Below are positions 42,595-51,827 of a stretch of 64,000 nucleotides of DNA, piece by piece. Position 1 is the first letter of the stretch. Every line of letters begins with the position of its first letter. The translations under genes were made by a program, and so were the position numbers. Origin of the DNA: Anaerolineae bacterium (lineage in GTDB: Bacteria > Chloroflexota > Anaerolineae > Anaerolineales > Anaerolineaceae); the NCBI GenBank assembly GCA_013314735.1, contig JABUFD010000002.1:930001-994000 (forward strand), written 5' to 3'. A model generated the notes under the pieces. The model saw only the letters and a program-made list of their open reading frames with translations, did not search any database and had not been told where the DNA came from.

Positions 42595-43682
42595 CTGGAT
42601 TTTTGTTAACGGTAGTGGAACTGGTGATCATCCTGGGGGTGATGATCTTTGTGCATGAGTTGGGTCATTACCTGGCCGCGCTGTGGATGAAAATCCCGGT
42701 GGAGGAATTCGGGATTGGATACCCGCCAAAGGTGAAGACGCTCTTTACCTGGCGCGGGACGGAATTTACCCTGAACGCGATTCCCTTCGGTGGGTTTGTC
42801 CGTCCACGCGGTGAAGATGATCCCGGGGTGGAGGGCGGTATTGAACAGGCTCCAGCCTGGCGGCGGTTGATTGTGCTGGTATCCGGCGCGCTGATGAACC
42901 TGCTGATGGGGGTATTGATCTTCAGCCTGTTGTTTGTGCAAACCGGCGGCGCGGAGATTGCCGGTATCCTGGTGACGCAGGTCGATGAAAATTCACCGGC
43001 CGCCGCAGCCGGATTGCTGGCGGAAGATGTGATCCTTTCTGTCAACGGGGAGGAAATGCTGGACCTGGACCGGATTGTGGCGGTGATTGATGCCAACGGT
43101 GGTGAAGCGCTGGAACTGACGGTGGCGCGCGGTGAGGAAACGTTGTACCTGACTGCCATCCCCGCGGCTGCCGGGCCGAATGATGCCAACCTGGGCGTTG
43201 GCATTACCTATGCCGTGCGCCCGGTGGACTTGAATTATTTCCAGGCCCTGGGCTACGGGGTGCGCACCGTGGGTGATATGATCGAATTGACCTTCAAACT
43301 CCCCGCCATGCTGATTCGTGGTGAGATCAGCGCTGAAGAGGCGCGGGTATCCGGCCCGGTCGGGATCGGGCAGATGTTGGGACAGGCGCGCGAGGTGGAT
43401 GTGGCGGAGCAGCAGAGCGGTACAGCTGCGGCATTTGCCGCCAACACCCTGTGGCTGGTGGGTGCAATCGCGGTCGGCCTGGGGTTTGCCAACCTGCTGC
43501 CCCTGCCGGCACTGGACGGCGGGCGCATCCTGTTCGTGCTGGTGGAGATGATCTTCCGCAAACGATTACCGGGCAATGTGGAGGCTACGGTGCATGCGGT
43601 GGGTTTTATCCTGCTGATCGCAGTTTCGGTCCTGATCACGGTCAACGACATCTTCAATCCGATTAACCTGCCCCTGCCGTAA
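42591..43682 (+). CDS. Site-2 metalloprotease (RseP/M50 family)
   Basis: A 363-residue intramembrane zinc protease. The zinc motif HELGH is in the first helix (residues 22-26), a PDZ domain spans about 125-205 (VDENSPAAAAGLLAEDVILSVNGEE), and the third-ligand motif LPLPALDGGRILFVL lies in helix 3 (near residue 305). RseP-type proteases cut anti-sigma factors or leftover signal peptides. Coupling to the mevalonate decarboxylase through ATGA is unusual but similar to the pairing of rseP with isoprenoid genes (dxr) in other bacteria, which may reflect a shared link to envelope lipid carriers. Confidence 0.9.
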   Translation: MTGFLLTVVELVIILGVMIFVHELGHYLAALWMKIPVEEFGIGYPPKVKTLFTWRGTEFTLNAIPFGGFVRPRGEDDPGVEGGIEQAPAWRRLIVLVSGALMNLLMGVLIFSLLFVQTGGAEIAGILVTQVDENSPAAAAGLLAEDVILSVNGEEMLDLDRIVAVIDANGGEALELTVARGEETLYLTAIPAAAGPNDANLGVGITYAVRPVDLNYFQALGYGVRTVGDMIELTFKLPAMLIRGEISAEEARVSGPVGIGQMLGQAREVDVAEQQSGTAAAFAANTLWLVGAIAVGLGFANLLPLPALDGGRILFVLVEMIFRKRLPGNVEATVHAVGFILLIAVSVLITVNDIFNPINLPLP

Positions 43683-43713
43683 ACTGGTTGGGATAGGCGC
43701 ATCGCCTGCTCCA

Positions 43714-43722
43714 TGCTACAAT
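43714..43722 (+). promoter_or_regulatory. Extended -10 promoter of the phosphotransferase cluster
   Basis: TGcTACAAT. The six bases after it (CAAGCC) are identical to those between -10 and ATG at 62205-62199, but here they lead to a GTG (43729) that opens only a three-codon frame. The first long gene starts at 43788. Confidence 0.45.
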
Positions 43723-43787
43723 CAAGCCGTGCATCATTGAGCGATGATCAGTGAATGACGTTGGATGAAGGCGGATGAGGTGGTGTT

Positions 43788-44720
43788 GTGGTGCGTGAAC
43801 AGGAAATCGATGATGTGCTGGCGTGGTGTGAGAGTATATTAGGCCCGGTGGCGCTGCTTTCGGATCAGAGCCGGGAACACGCCGGTCTGCGGGCGGGCAC
43901 GTATCACCTGCGCGGTTGTGATGGCCTGTATTACCTGAAAGTGCACCGCGACCGCTCCCATTGGGAACATGAAGTGCATGCCTATGAACGTTGGGCGCCT
44001 GTTCTGCACGGATTTGCCCCACGCTTGGAAGCTGTGCGCACAGATGAACCGTTGGCTTTGATCATCACTGAATTGCCAGGGACTGTGATGGAAGATGCTA
44101 TTCTGTCACTGCCGCACCGTGTTCAGGCCTGGCATGATGCCGGGCAGGCGCTGGCGCAGCTGCATACCTGTGTGGCGGGGTCTTTCTTTGGCGGCTGCCG
44201 TCGTGATGGCAGCCCGCTCGATGCGCCAGTAACGGATGCGGTTTCTCACCTGCAAGGCGCTTTCGATGATTGGCTGACGCGCGGTCAGCGGCTGGGCTGC
44301 CTGGAAGAGCGTGAATTTACTTTTATTTCTGATGTGATCGAAATGCTGCCCGTGTTTGCCGGCGAGATTCCTGCGCCATGCCATTATGACTACTGCCCGC
44401 CCAACTGGCTGGTCGATGAGCAGGGCTGTTGGCGCGGTGTGATCGATTTTGAATTCTCGCGCTGGGATGTGCGTGCTGCCGATTTCAGCCGTTTCCCAGA
44501 TTGGGATTGGATCGAGCATCCCGAACTGCTGGATGCGATGATTGCCGGTTACGGCTGCCGCCGTGACCATCGATTTGAGCAGCAGTTGTATGTATCGCTG
44601 GTGTTGTATGCACTGGCCGCGATTGTGTGGGGGATGGAGGTCGGTTACCGGGGCTTCGCTGCCGAAGGCCGCCACGCGTTGAGCGTACTGGCCGCAAGGG
44701 ACGGGCATTATGGACCATGA
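43788..44720 (+). CDS. Aminoglycoside phosphotransferase-like kinase
   Basis: A 310-residue APH/choline-kinase-fold protein. The catalytic loop is CHYDYCPPNWLVDE (H-x-D-x-x-x-x-N, near residue 198) and the metal-binding loop is GVIDFEFSRWDVRAADF. The N-lobe Lys is in YYLKVHRDRSHWEHEVHAYE. Starts are GTG 43788 or 43791. It is followed with an 11-base overlap by a nucleotidyltransferase, a pairing typical of resistance or small-molecule modification clusters. Substrate unknown: an aminoglycoside-like compound, a sugar or a metabolite. Confidence 0.8.
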   Translation: MVREQEIDDVLAWCESILGPVALLSDQSREHAGLRAGTYHLRGCDGLYYLKVHRDRSHWEHEVHAYERWAPVLHGFAPRLEAVRTDEPLALIITELPGTVMEDAILSLPHRVQAWHDAGQALAQLHTCVAGSFFGGCRRDGSPLDAPVTDAVSHLQGAFDDWLTRGQRLGCLEEREFTFISDVIEMLPVFAGEIPAPCHYDYCPPNWLVDEQGCWRGVIDFEFSRWDVRAADFSRFPDWDWIEHPELLDAMIAGYGCRRDHRFEQQLYVSLVLYALAAIVWGMEVGYRGFAAEGRHALSVLAARDGHYGP

Positions 44721-45543
44721 CCATGCCCGTCATCAGCAGCAGGAAATCCTCGACAGGGTTCTCAACAGGCTGCAACCTGATTCCGATGTGCTGGCACTTG
44801 CCCTGATTGGTTCGTTTGCCAGCGGGGAGCAGGACGCCTTTTCGGACATTGACCTGATGTGCTATCTGCGGGATGAAGAACGCCGCTGCCGTGAAACCCT
44901 GTACACGGACATCGCGGATCTGGCGCCGACCCTGTGGCATGCCTGGCTGTATGACCTGCACGCCCTGTATCTGTATGAGAATGGGGTGCGGCTGGATGTG
45001 GATTTCTGCAGGCCCTCGCAAACAGCGGAACTGCTGGCAATTCCTTCACAGGTGAAGGTGTTCCATGACCCCGATGGGGTGTTGGCAGCGCTGCCGCTGG
45101 CGGAAACTGCGACTCCTCCCGCAGAACACCCACGCTGGTTCCAGCCCGGGGAGCAGGCCCTGGTGGACTGGTTCTTCTGGATGTTCCGGCAGGTGGTTTG
45201 CTGGGCACAGCGCAGCGCGCAGGAGGGCTACAAGGCGTACGAAAAATTGTCCAATGCCATCGATTCCCTGGCACAGGTGCGGACGCGCCTGGTTGAAATG
45301 TACCTGTGGACGGTGGGAGTGAATGATTACCTGAAGCGGATCGATCCGGATTTTGTGCAGCGCCTCGCATGCACCTACCCCCGCTTTGATGCTGAGGAGG
45401 TGATCCGCTGCGCGTACCGGCTGCTGGATGAATATGAACGGATTGCCCCGGGATACTGCGAAAAATCTGGCGCAGCTTACCCGGTTGCAAAAGTTCGCGT
45501 GATACGCTCGTTGATGGACGATTATACCGGTAAAGCTGGCTGA
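44710..45543 (+). CDS. Nucleotidyltransferase (kanamycin-type fold)
   Basis: A 277-residue protein whose first 60 residues carry the NTase signature LALIGSFASGEQDAFSDIDLMCYL: GS in the helix and the catalytic pair SDID, with the third Asp probably in RLDVDFCR. The C-terminal helical domain (from about residue 135) resembles aminoglycoside nucleotidyltransferases. It overlaps the upstream kinase gene by 11 bases and is followed after 27 bases by another kinase. It may adenylylate a small molecule; the target is unknown. Confidence 0.78.
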   Translation: MDHDHARHQQQEILDRVLNRLQPDSDVLALALIGSFASGEQDAFSDIDLMCYLRDEERRCRETLYTDIADLAPTLWHAWLYDLHALYLYENGVRLDVDFCRPSQTAELLAIPSQVKVFHDPDGVLAALPLAETATPPAEHPRWFQPGEQALVDWFFWMFRQVVCWAQRSAQEGYKAYEKLSNAIDSLAQVRTRLVEMYLWTVGVNDYLKRIDPDFVQRLACTYPRFDAEEVIRCAYRLLDEYERIAPGYCEKSGAAYPVAKVRVIRSLMDDYTGKAG

Positions 45544-45570
45544 GTCAAAGCCGTGGAAGGAATGCCTGTG

Positions 45571-46584
45571 ATGATGCAACCCACCGGACGCCGTGAATCG
45601 ATCCTGGTAACTGTGCTGGCAGAACACTATGGGCTTCATGTGGACGACCTGGAATTTCTGCCGCTGGGGGCGGACCTGGATTCCTCGGTGTATGCAGCAA
45701 GCAGCGTGGGCAAGCGTTACTTTGTCAAACTTCGCAGTCGTCGATTCACTCCTATCACCGTGCTTCTGCCGGCATGGATGGCAGAACATGGTATCACCCA
45801 GGTGATTGTGCCGTTGAAAACCAAGGGCGGTGCTGCCTGGGTGGAGGCCGATGGTTTGCGGGTGATCGTCTACCCTTTTCTGGAGGGCAGAGATGGTTTT
45901 AAAAGACCACTGGAAGCGGCCGATTGGCAGGCGTTGGGGCAGGTCCTGCGGCTCATCCATGAGCTTGCATTACCGGAGACCCTGCGGCAGGTCATGCGCC
46001 AGGAAACATTTGGACTGGAATGGTGTGCTGTTCTGCGGAATATCATGGCGGATAACGATGACCTGTCAACCGATGGCGCAATGCTGTTGAAACCCCTTTT
46101 GCACTCCCGCCAGGAAACCATCCACCGCCTGATCCACCATGCTGAAGTCCTGGCACAGCGCATTGAACCACAAGGACTGGCATTCGTCCCGTGCCATTCG
46201 GACATCCACCCCGGCAATGTCTTTTTCCCGTTCAGCGGCGGCCTGCGGGTGGTGGATTGGGATGAACCCATCCTTGCGCCGAGGGAGAGGGATTTAATGT
46301 ACATCGGCAGCGGGATTGGACCCGCGATCCATCCCGCGGAAAAAGAAGAGGAATGGTTTTTTGCCGGTTACGGCAGGATTCCGCTCCATTCGGAAGTGCT
46401 GTGCTATTACCGCTACTATCGTATTGTGGAAGATATCGCCCTGTATTGCCAGCAGATTCTGTCAGATACTGCCAATATGGAGGAAAAAAACCTGGCAGTG
46501 CACTACCTGGCGTCCAATTTTAACCCGCGGGGGACAATTGAAAATGCGGATCGTGCTGTGCGCCAGGCGGGGATTCGTCTATAA
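45571..46584 (+). CDS. APH-family phosphotransferase, APH(9)/spectinomycin kinase-like
   Basis: A kinase-fold protein of about 337 residues. Catalytic loop: PCHSDIHPGNVFF (near residue 205); metal loop: VVDWDEPILAPRERDLMYIGSG. The WDEPxLAPxERDLMF-type block is characteristic of the spectinomycin phosphotransferase-like branch. N-lobe: YFVKLRSRRF with LPAWMAEHGI. GGAAGG at 45555-45560 supports ATG 45571 or GTG 45568. It is the third gene of the kinase-NTase-kinase run. Resistance is possible, but many relatives are housekeeping kinases of unknown substrate. Confidence 0.8.
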   Translation: MMQPTGRRESILVTVLAEHYGLHVDDLEFLPLGADLDSSVYAASSVGKRYFVKLRSRRFTPITVLLPAWMAEHGITQVIVPLKTKGGAAWVEADGLRVIVYPFLEGRDGFKRPLEAADWQALGQVLRLIHELALPETLRQVMRQETFGLEWCAVLRNIMADNDDLSTDGAMLLKPLLHSRQETIHRLIHHAEVLAQRIEPQGLAFVPCHSDIHPGNVFFPFSGGLRVVDWDEPILAPRERDLMYIGSGIGPAIHPAEKEEEWFFAGYGRIPLHSEVLCYYRYYRIVEDIALYCQQILSDTANMEEKNLAVHYLASNFNPRGTIENADRAVRQAGIRL

Positions 46585-46645
46585 TGAACACGGCTGGCAG
46601 CAGTGAACTTGAGGCACCCAGAGCAAAAAGGAACAGACGAGTACC

Positions 46646-47776
46646 ATGGACCACAGTATTGACAACGTGATTGCACACTACTCCTTTGCGGGAACGGTGA
46701 TGGATGTTCATCCATTTGGCGCCGGGCATATCAACGATACCTACCGGTTGGTCATTGCCGATGCGGCAGGCGAAAAGCGATACCTGATCCTGCAGCGCAT
46801 TAACCGCAACGTGTTCCACCAGCCGGTACAGGTGATGGAGAATATTGAGAAAATTACCCGCCATGTGCATGGCAAAGTGCTCGCAGCCGGCGGAGACCCG
46901 GAGCGTGAAGTATTGAACCTGGTTCCAACCACGACAGGTACTTCATTTTGTTTGGCTGCCGATGGCGAAGTGTGGCGGATGGTGAAATTCATCACCGGTG
47001 CACGTACCTATGAAACGGTGGAGAATCCACGCCACGTATACGAGGTGGGCAAAGCGCTGGGCAGGTTCCAGGCCCAGCTGGCTGATTTCGACGCGGGACA
47101 ATTGTACGAAACCATCCCCGGCTTTCATCATACCCCGGGGCGTTTGTTAGCCTTCAAAGATATTGTGCAGCGTGATCCTGCCAATCGTGTCCGCCGGGTA
47201 AAGACGGAAATTGACTTTATCCTGGAACGTCAGCCGCAAACTGCCGTGGTGGTTGATCTGCTGCGGGAAGGAAAACTGCCCTGGCGTGTAACCCATAACG
47301 ACACCAAGTTCAACAATGTGATGATCGATGATGCCACCGGCCAGGGTATCTGCCTGATTGACCTGGATACGGTCATGCCGGGTTCGGCATTGTATGATTT
47401 CGGTGATGCTGTGCGGACAACCACTGCGCTGTCGCTGGAAGATGAGCCGGACACCGATCGGGCAGGATTCTCTTTGCCGTATTTTGAAACCCTGGCTCAC
47501 GGATACCTGGATGCGGCACGCGGGTTCTTAACCGCTGCCGAAATTGATCTGCTGGCATTTGCCGGTGTGCTGATCACCCTGGAGCAGGGGATCCGGTTCC
47601 TGGGAGATTACCTGGCAGGGGATACTTATTACAAAATCCATCGGCCCGAACACAACCTGGACCGCGCCCGGACCCAGATTCGGATGGTGCAGGAGATGGA
47701 AGGCCACATGCAGCAGATGGAGGCGATTGTTACAAAGTACCGGGAGGAAGCGGATGAATGCGAAAACGCCGATTAA
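46646..47776 (+). CDS. N-acetylhexosamine 1-kinase-like phosphotransferase
   Basis: A 376-residue APH-fold kinase closest in motif to bifidobacterial NahK: FGAGHINDTYRL at the N-terminus, RYLILQRINRNVF, and the catalytic blocks WRVTHNDTKFNNVM and CLIDLDTVMPGSALYDFGDAVR. NahK phosphorylates the anomeric hydroxyl of GlcNAc or GalNAc. The next gene encodes a nucleotidyltransferase fused to a phosphohexomutase, which would take the 1-phosphate onward, so a hexosamine salvage role is well supported by context. A TATAAT at 46580-46585 and an AAGGA ribosome site precede it; its end overlaps the next gene by 23 bases. Confidence 0.85.
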   Translation: MDHSIDNVIAHYSFAGTVMDVHPFGAGHINDTYRLVIADAAGEKRYLILQRINRNVFHQPVQVMENIEKITRHVHGKVLAAGGDPEREVLNLVPTTTGTSFCLAADGEVWRMVKFITGARTYETVENPRHVYEVGKALGRFQAQLADFDAGQLYETIPGFHHTPGRLLAFKDIVQRDPANRVRRVKTEIDFILERQPQTAVVVDLLREGKLPWRVTHNDTKFNNVMIDDATGQGICLIDLDTVMPGSALYDFGDAVRTTTALSLEDEPDTDRAGFSLPYFETLAHGYLDAARGFLTAAEIDLLAFAGVLITLEQGIRFLGDYLAGDTYYKIHRPEHNLDRARTQIRMVQEMEGHMQQMEAIVTKYREEADECENAD

Positions 47777-49937
47777 AGCAGTAATCCTGGCGGCCGGGGA
47801 CAAATCGATCCGGTCCGATGGTACACCGCTCCTGTTGGAAGACCTGGGCGGGAAAACCGTGCTGGCCCATGTGGCTGCCCATGTATGCCAGTTACTGCCG
47901 CCTGAAGATATTGCGGTGATTGTGGGCTACCGTCAGGAACAGGTCCGAAATCACCTGGGAAGCGCCTACACCTATATCACCCAGGAGGTGCAAAAAGGTA
48001 CCGGGCATGCGGTGGGGCTGCTGGCACCATGGCTGACGGGGTTTCGGGGTGACCTGTTGATCCTGTACGGTGATACACCGTTGATCAGCCCGACCTCAAT
48101 CCGGGGTATGATTAACCGCCATCGCCAGACACAGGCATGTTTTAGCCTGCTCACAGCGCACGCCAGGGAGGTTTTCCCATATGGGCGTATCATCCGTGAC
48201 GCGGATGGACACATTGTGGACATTGTCGAAGAGGCGCAGCTTGCGGGTTATCACAAGGGAATTCGGGAATTCAACCTGGGGGCGTATGTGGTATCGGTGC
48301 CGGAAATATTCACCGTGTTAAGCACCATGTCGCCTGCATCTCCGGCCGGTGATTATCCATTCACTGATGCGATCCATGCTTTAATTCATGCCAACAAGCA
48401 AATTGAGAGTTATACCATCTATGACCAGGATGAGATCCGGGGTATCAACACCAGGGAAGACCTGGAACAGGCGAATTTCGTCATTCAGAAACGATATTTC
48501 CGCCGCCAGAACCTGGATGAAACCGGTGAAATTCAATTTGGTACCGGCGGGTGGCGCGCGGTGATAGGGGAGGGATTTACATTATTCAATGTGCGGCGCC
48601 TTTGCCAGGCCCTGGCGAACGAGATGATCCGCAACGGACGGGAACGGCAGGGTGTGATGATCGGATTTGACCGGCGGTTTTTGTCCAACCGTGCTGCGGA
48701 GGCTGGGGCTGAAATTTTCGCCGGTAACAATATCAAGACCTACCTGATGAAAGAGGATAGCCCAACACCGTTGATCGAATTTGCGGCAGACAGCTGCCAT
48801 ACAGCCTACGGGCTGGCTTTCACCGCCAGCCATAATGCCCCGGAATGGAACGGGTTGAAGGTGTTTTATGGCAACGGCGGTTTTTTGATGACCGAAGAGA
48901 CCACCCTGGTTGAAAATGAAGCCAACCGGATGTCTGCGGCGGATTTTGTGCGCATTCCACTGGCCGCAGCACTCTCTGCGGGAATAGTGGAATACTGCGA
49001 TTTCACTAATGCTTATGTCGATCGGATCGAATCATTCGTTGACCTGGAAGCCATCCGCGATGCCGGGATGCGGGTGATTGTCGACCCTATGTACGGTGTC
49101 GGGCACTTAACCCTGGGCATCATCCTCAATGACGCCAGGTGCCGGGTGACCTTCATCCACGAGCGGCACAATCCCCTGTTTGGGGGGCGTTCGCCGGCAC
49201 CTGACCTGAATGCGCTGCGGATGCTGGTGGCGTATGTGCGTGATGAGCAGTATCACCTGGGGCTGGCCATGGATGGCGATGCGGACCGCGTGGCTGTGAT
49301 CAATGAGAATGGCGAATATGTTCAGATCAACGATGTGTTACTGCTGCTGTACTGGTACCTGCACGAGGTGAAAGGGTACCGGGGTGGGGTGGTACGCAAC
49401 CTGGCTACCACCCACCTGTTGGATCGGCTGGCAGAACAGTTCGGCGAAACCTGTATTGAAACCCCGGTGGGGTTCAAATGGATTGCCAATGCCATGCAAA
49501 CCCACCGCGCCCTGCTGGGCGGGGAATCCAGTGGGGGGCTAACCATCCGTGGTCACATTCACGGCAAGGATGGTATCCTGGCCTCGATCTTGATCATTGA
49601 AATGATGGTCAAAACCGGCAAAACAATTTCCGCGTTACTGGAGGATGTGTGGGCATTGACCGGCCGCATGTACACGGTGGAAGAAAACCTGGTGGCCACT
49701 GCCGATATGCGGGTGATTGTGCCTGCGCGCGTGAAAAACCTGGTGGCAGAGGGAGACCTTCCGTATCCGGTAGTCGGTATTCGTGAAGACGATGGTACCA
49801 AATTGAACCTGGCAGACGGGTCGTGGGTGCTGCTGCGTTTTTCCGGTACCGAACCGGTTTTGCGTATTTTCGCGGAAGCACAAACCCCGGAAAAAGCGCA
49901 GGAACTGGTGACCTGGTTGAAACAATACGCACAATAG
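47754..49937 (+). CDS. Fused GlmU-like nucleotidyltransferase and phosphohexomutase
   Basis: A 727-residue bifunctional protein starting at ATG 47754 (GGGAGGAAG upstream). Residues about 1-245 form a sugar-1-phosphate nucleotidyltransferase: ILAAGDKSIRSDG, QEVQKGTGHAV, LYGDTPLIS, YGRIIRDADG, VEEAQ, EFNLGAYV, INTREDLEQAN. The usual PK lysine after the first loop is absent (TPLLL). Residues about 265-727 form a phosphohexomutase: FGTGGWRAVIG, FTASHNAPEWNGLKV, AMDGDADRVAV, GGESSGGLTI and RFSGTEPVLRIFAEA. It could convert hexosamine 6-phosphate to 1-phosphate and then to UDP-sugar, or activate the 1-phosphate made by the preceding NahK-like kinase. Confidence 0.88.
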   Translation: MNAKTPIKAVILAAGDKSIRSDGTPLLLEDLGGKTVLAHVAAHVCQLLPPEDIAVIVGYRQEQVRNHLGSAYTYITQEVQKGTGHAVGLLAPWLTGFRGDLLILYGDTPLISPTSIRGMINRHRQTQACFSLLTAHAREVFPYGRIIRDADGHIVDIVEEAQLAGYHKGIREFNLGAYVVSVPEIFTVLSTMSPASPAGDYPFTDAIHALIHANKQIESYTIYDQDEIRGINTREDLEQANFVIQKRYFRRQNLDETGEIQFGTGGWRAVIGEGFTLFNVRRLCQALANEMIRNGRERQGVMIGFDRRFLSNRAAEAGAEIFAGNNIKTYLMKEDSPTPLIEFAADSCHTAYGLAFTASHNAPEWNGLKVFYGNGGFLMTEETTLVENEANRMSAADFVRIPLAAALSAGIVEYCDFTNAYVDRIESFVDLEAIRDAGMRVIVDPMYGVGHLTLGIILNDARCRVTFIHERHNPLFGGRSPAPDLNALRMLVAYVRDEQYHLGLAMDGDADRVAVINENGEYVQINDVLLLLYWYLHEVKGYRGGVVRNLATTHLLDRLAEQFGETCIETPVGFKWIANAMQTHRALLGGESSGGLTIRGHIHGKDGILASILIIEMMVKTGKTISALLEDVWALTGRMYTVEENLVATADMRVIVPARVKNLVAEGDLPYPVVGIREDDGTKLNLADGSWVLLRFSGTEPVLRIFAEAQTPEKAQELVTWLKQYAQ

Positions 49938-49960
49938 AACTTATAAGGAAGAACACCGCT

Positions 49961-50716
49961 ATGAGAATTGCAACTTACAATCTCAGACACCATGCTGACC
50001 GGTGGCAAGAGCGCTTTCCGCTGGTGGTGGACACGCTTTTGGCAGCAGACGCAGACCTGGTTGGCTTGCAGGAAGTTTCGCTGCGGCTGGGGACACACAA
50101 CCAGGCTGAGATCATTGTTGATGCCATGCACCAGAAACTGGGCCGGGAGTGTTACCAGGTGTATTTCGTGGAATGCCGCGGTACGCAGAAGGGGAATGAA
50201 GGTGTCGCGATAGTTTCCCGTGTTCCTGTGCTGGAAACAGAAACAATTGCGCTGCCAGGCATCTGGCGCGTGGCGATCCGGGTGACGGTGGAAATGGAAG
50301 GACGCCGGATGGGATTGATCGATACCCATCTGCATCATGAACCGATCTTTGAGGAAACCATCCGTTATCCCCAGGCACAGGCATTGCTGGCATGGGCGCA
50401 GCAATGCAACCATCCGCAAATCATTGTTGGTGATTTCAATGCCCGGCCCGATTCAACGACGATTGGCCTGATGAAATCACACTACCTTTCCGCCTACGAG
50501 CAACTCCATGGCCGTGAGCCGGGCCACACCTGGCCCACACCCCTGGTGGACGGGGTAAAACCGGAGGAAATGGGGATGATTGACTATATATTTTATCCCG
50601 GTGCGGATATTCAAGTGGTGGACTGTCAATTAATCGGCACAGATGCAGACCCGGCTGATGAACGCTTGTATCCATCCGACCATTTTGGGATTGCGGCGGA
50701 ATTCGTGTGGCGGTAG
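49961..50716 (+). CDS. Endonuclease/exonuclease/phosphatase family protein
   Basis: A 251-residue EEP-fold metal-dependent phosphodiesterase. The hallmarks are MRIATYNLRH (Asn), GLQEVSLR (metal Glu), IDTHLHHEP, GDFNARPDS (Asp and Asn) and SDHFGIAAEF (Asp-His). Starts at ATG 49961, nine bases after AAGGAAG; upstream frame codons overlap the mutase gene and are not used. It follows the fused hexosamine enzyme by 23 bases and is probably cotranscribed. The substrate may be a nucleic acid, a phospholipid or an inositol-type phosphate. Confidence 0.85.
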   Translation: MRIATYNLRHHADRWQERFPLVVDTLLAADADLVGLQEVSLRLGTHNQAEIIVDAMHQKLGRECYQVYFVECRGTQKGNEGVAIVSRVPVLETETIALPGIWRVAIRVTVEMEGRRMGLIDTHLHHEPIFEETIRYPQAQALLAWAQQCNHPQIIVGDFNARPDSTTIGLMKSHYLSAYEQLHGREPGHTWPTPLVDGVKPEEMGMIDYIFYPGADIQVVDCQLIGTDADPADERLYPSDHFGIAAEFVWR

Positions 50717-50717
50717 C

Positions 50718-51824
50718 CTAGTCTGCGAGGTTGTCAATCACGTCAATCAGCAGCGTACCCCGCGCCTCATCTGCAATCAACCAGACCATTGCGGTAAATT
50801 CCTGCGCCTGCTCATCAACCTTTTTGAGTTGGTAGCGTACCTGCACTGGGGCGGGGTTGCGGTCATATTCCTGCAGGTAAGCGGTAATCAGGCTGATCGT
50901 TTCCACTTCGTCCCAATCACGGGCATAAATGTAATAAGGGTCAGTCCCCAACGCGGTACAGCATTCTTCCTGGTAACGGCGTGAGAGCATGTCCCAGCTG
51001 GTGTTGTAATTGCGTTCGGCCAGTAAAGCAAAATACTCCTGCACAAATACCTCTGGATTGGGATACGCTTCCGCCGGCCAGGGGGTGAACGTGGGCTGGA
51101 AGGCGGTCGCGGTCAGGTCGGGGGTATCAGTGGTGAGGGGGGCGAATAAAGATTGTGAGGTCGGGGTACCTTGATCCATTCCCAATGCGCCGGAAAATGC
51201 CGACGATACGGTTTCGGTACCACCTGCCTGTGCCATCATCGTTTGTGCGCCCTGGGTCAGCAGTTGATCGCGTTCGATGCCAGCCTGTTCCCGCGGTGTG
51301 GGCGCGCCAAACAAGTTGCGCAGCCCCAGGAAAATCATGATCAGGAAAAAGACCCCGGCCAGTGGGAAAAGAAAGCGGGTGTGAATGCGGGAAGGATCCC
51401 GGGGTGTCAACTTTAGCTGCGCGGGGGAGTACACCTGCTTGTGAAAATTCAGGGTATAGGCGGCATCCAGTGCGGCTGCGCCAGCGTTGCTGCTGATGAC
51501 AACGGCATGCCTGACATGATGGCCAGTTTCATTCCAGTTTTGGGGCGCGCCGGTGGAGATTTGCAAGGCGTGCTCGCTGGTTTCACCGGGCGCGCAGTTA
51601 AACTGAATCTTGTTAATGATCAGCCAGCTCACCTGGGGAATCAGCCGTCCGGTCAGCGTACTTCCGCCAGCGTTGCGAATATGCAGCAGGATGGTGGGCT
51701 GCTGCAGCAGCGCGTGGTTCGGATTATAGGCGCCGAAATCCAGTTGTTTGGGATCAAACTCCAATACAGGCGAGATATACCCCATATGATTCTGCCAGGA
51801 TGGCTGGCTGGAATTTTCATTCAT
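50718..51824 (-). CDS. Membrane protein with N-terminal beta domain, unknown
   Basis: A 368-residue protein. The cytoplasmic N-terminus (about 1-140) reads as one Ig-like beta domain (LEFDPKQLDFGAYNPNH, then LHIRNAGGSTLTGRLIPQVSWLII, and FNCAPGE), of a kind found beside kinase and Hsp70 domains in Chloroflexota. A transmembrane helix lies near 155-175, a Thr/Pro-rich linker follows, and the C-terminal 120 residues form a small alpha+beta domain of NTF2-like appearance (FVQEYFALLAERNYNTSWDML). It starts three bases after the C39-like peptidase gene and converges with the EEP gene. Confidence 0.65.
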   Translation of the reverse strand: MNENSSQPSWQNHMGYISPVLEFDPKQLDFGAYNPNHALLQQPTILLHIRNAGGSTLTGRLIPQVSWLIINKIQFNCAPGETSEHALQISTGAPQNWNETGHHVRHAVVISSNAGAAALDAAYTLNFHKQVYSPAQLKLTPRDPSRIHTRFLFPLAGVFFLIMIFLGLRNLFGAPTPREQAGIERDQLLTQGAQTMMAQAGGTETVSSAFSGALGMDQGTPTSQSLFAPLTTDTPDLTATAFQPTFTPWPAEAYPNPEVFVQEYFALLAERNYNTSWDMLSRRYQEECCTALGTDPYYIYARDWDEVETISLITAYLQEYDRNPAPVQVRYQLKKVDEQAQEFTAMVWLIADEARGTLLIDVIDNLAD

Positions 51825-51827
51825 GGG

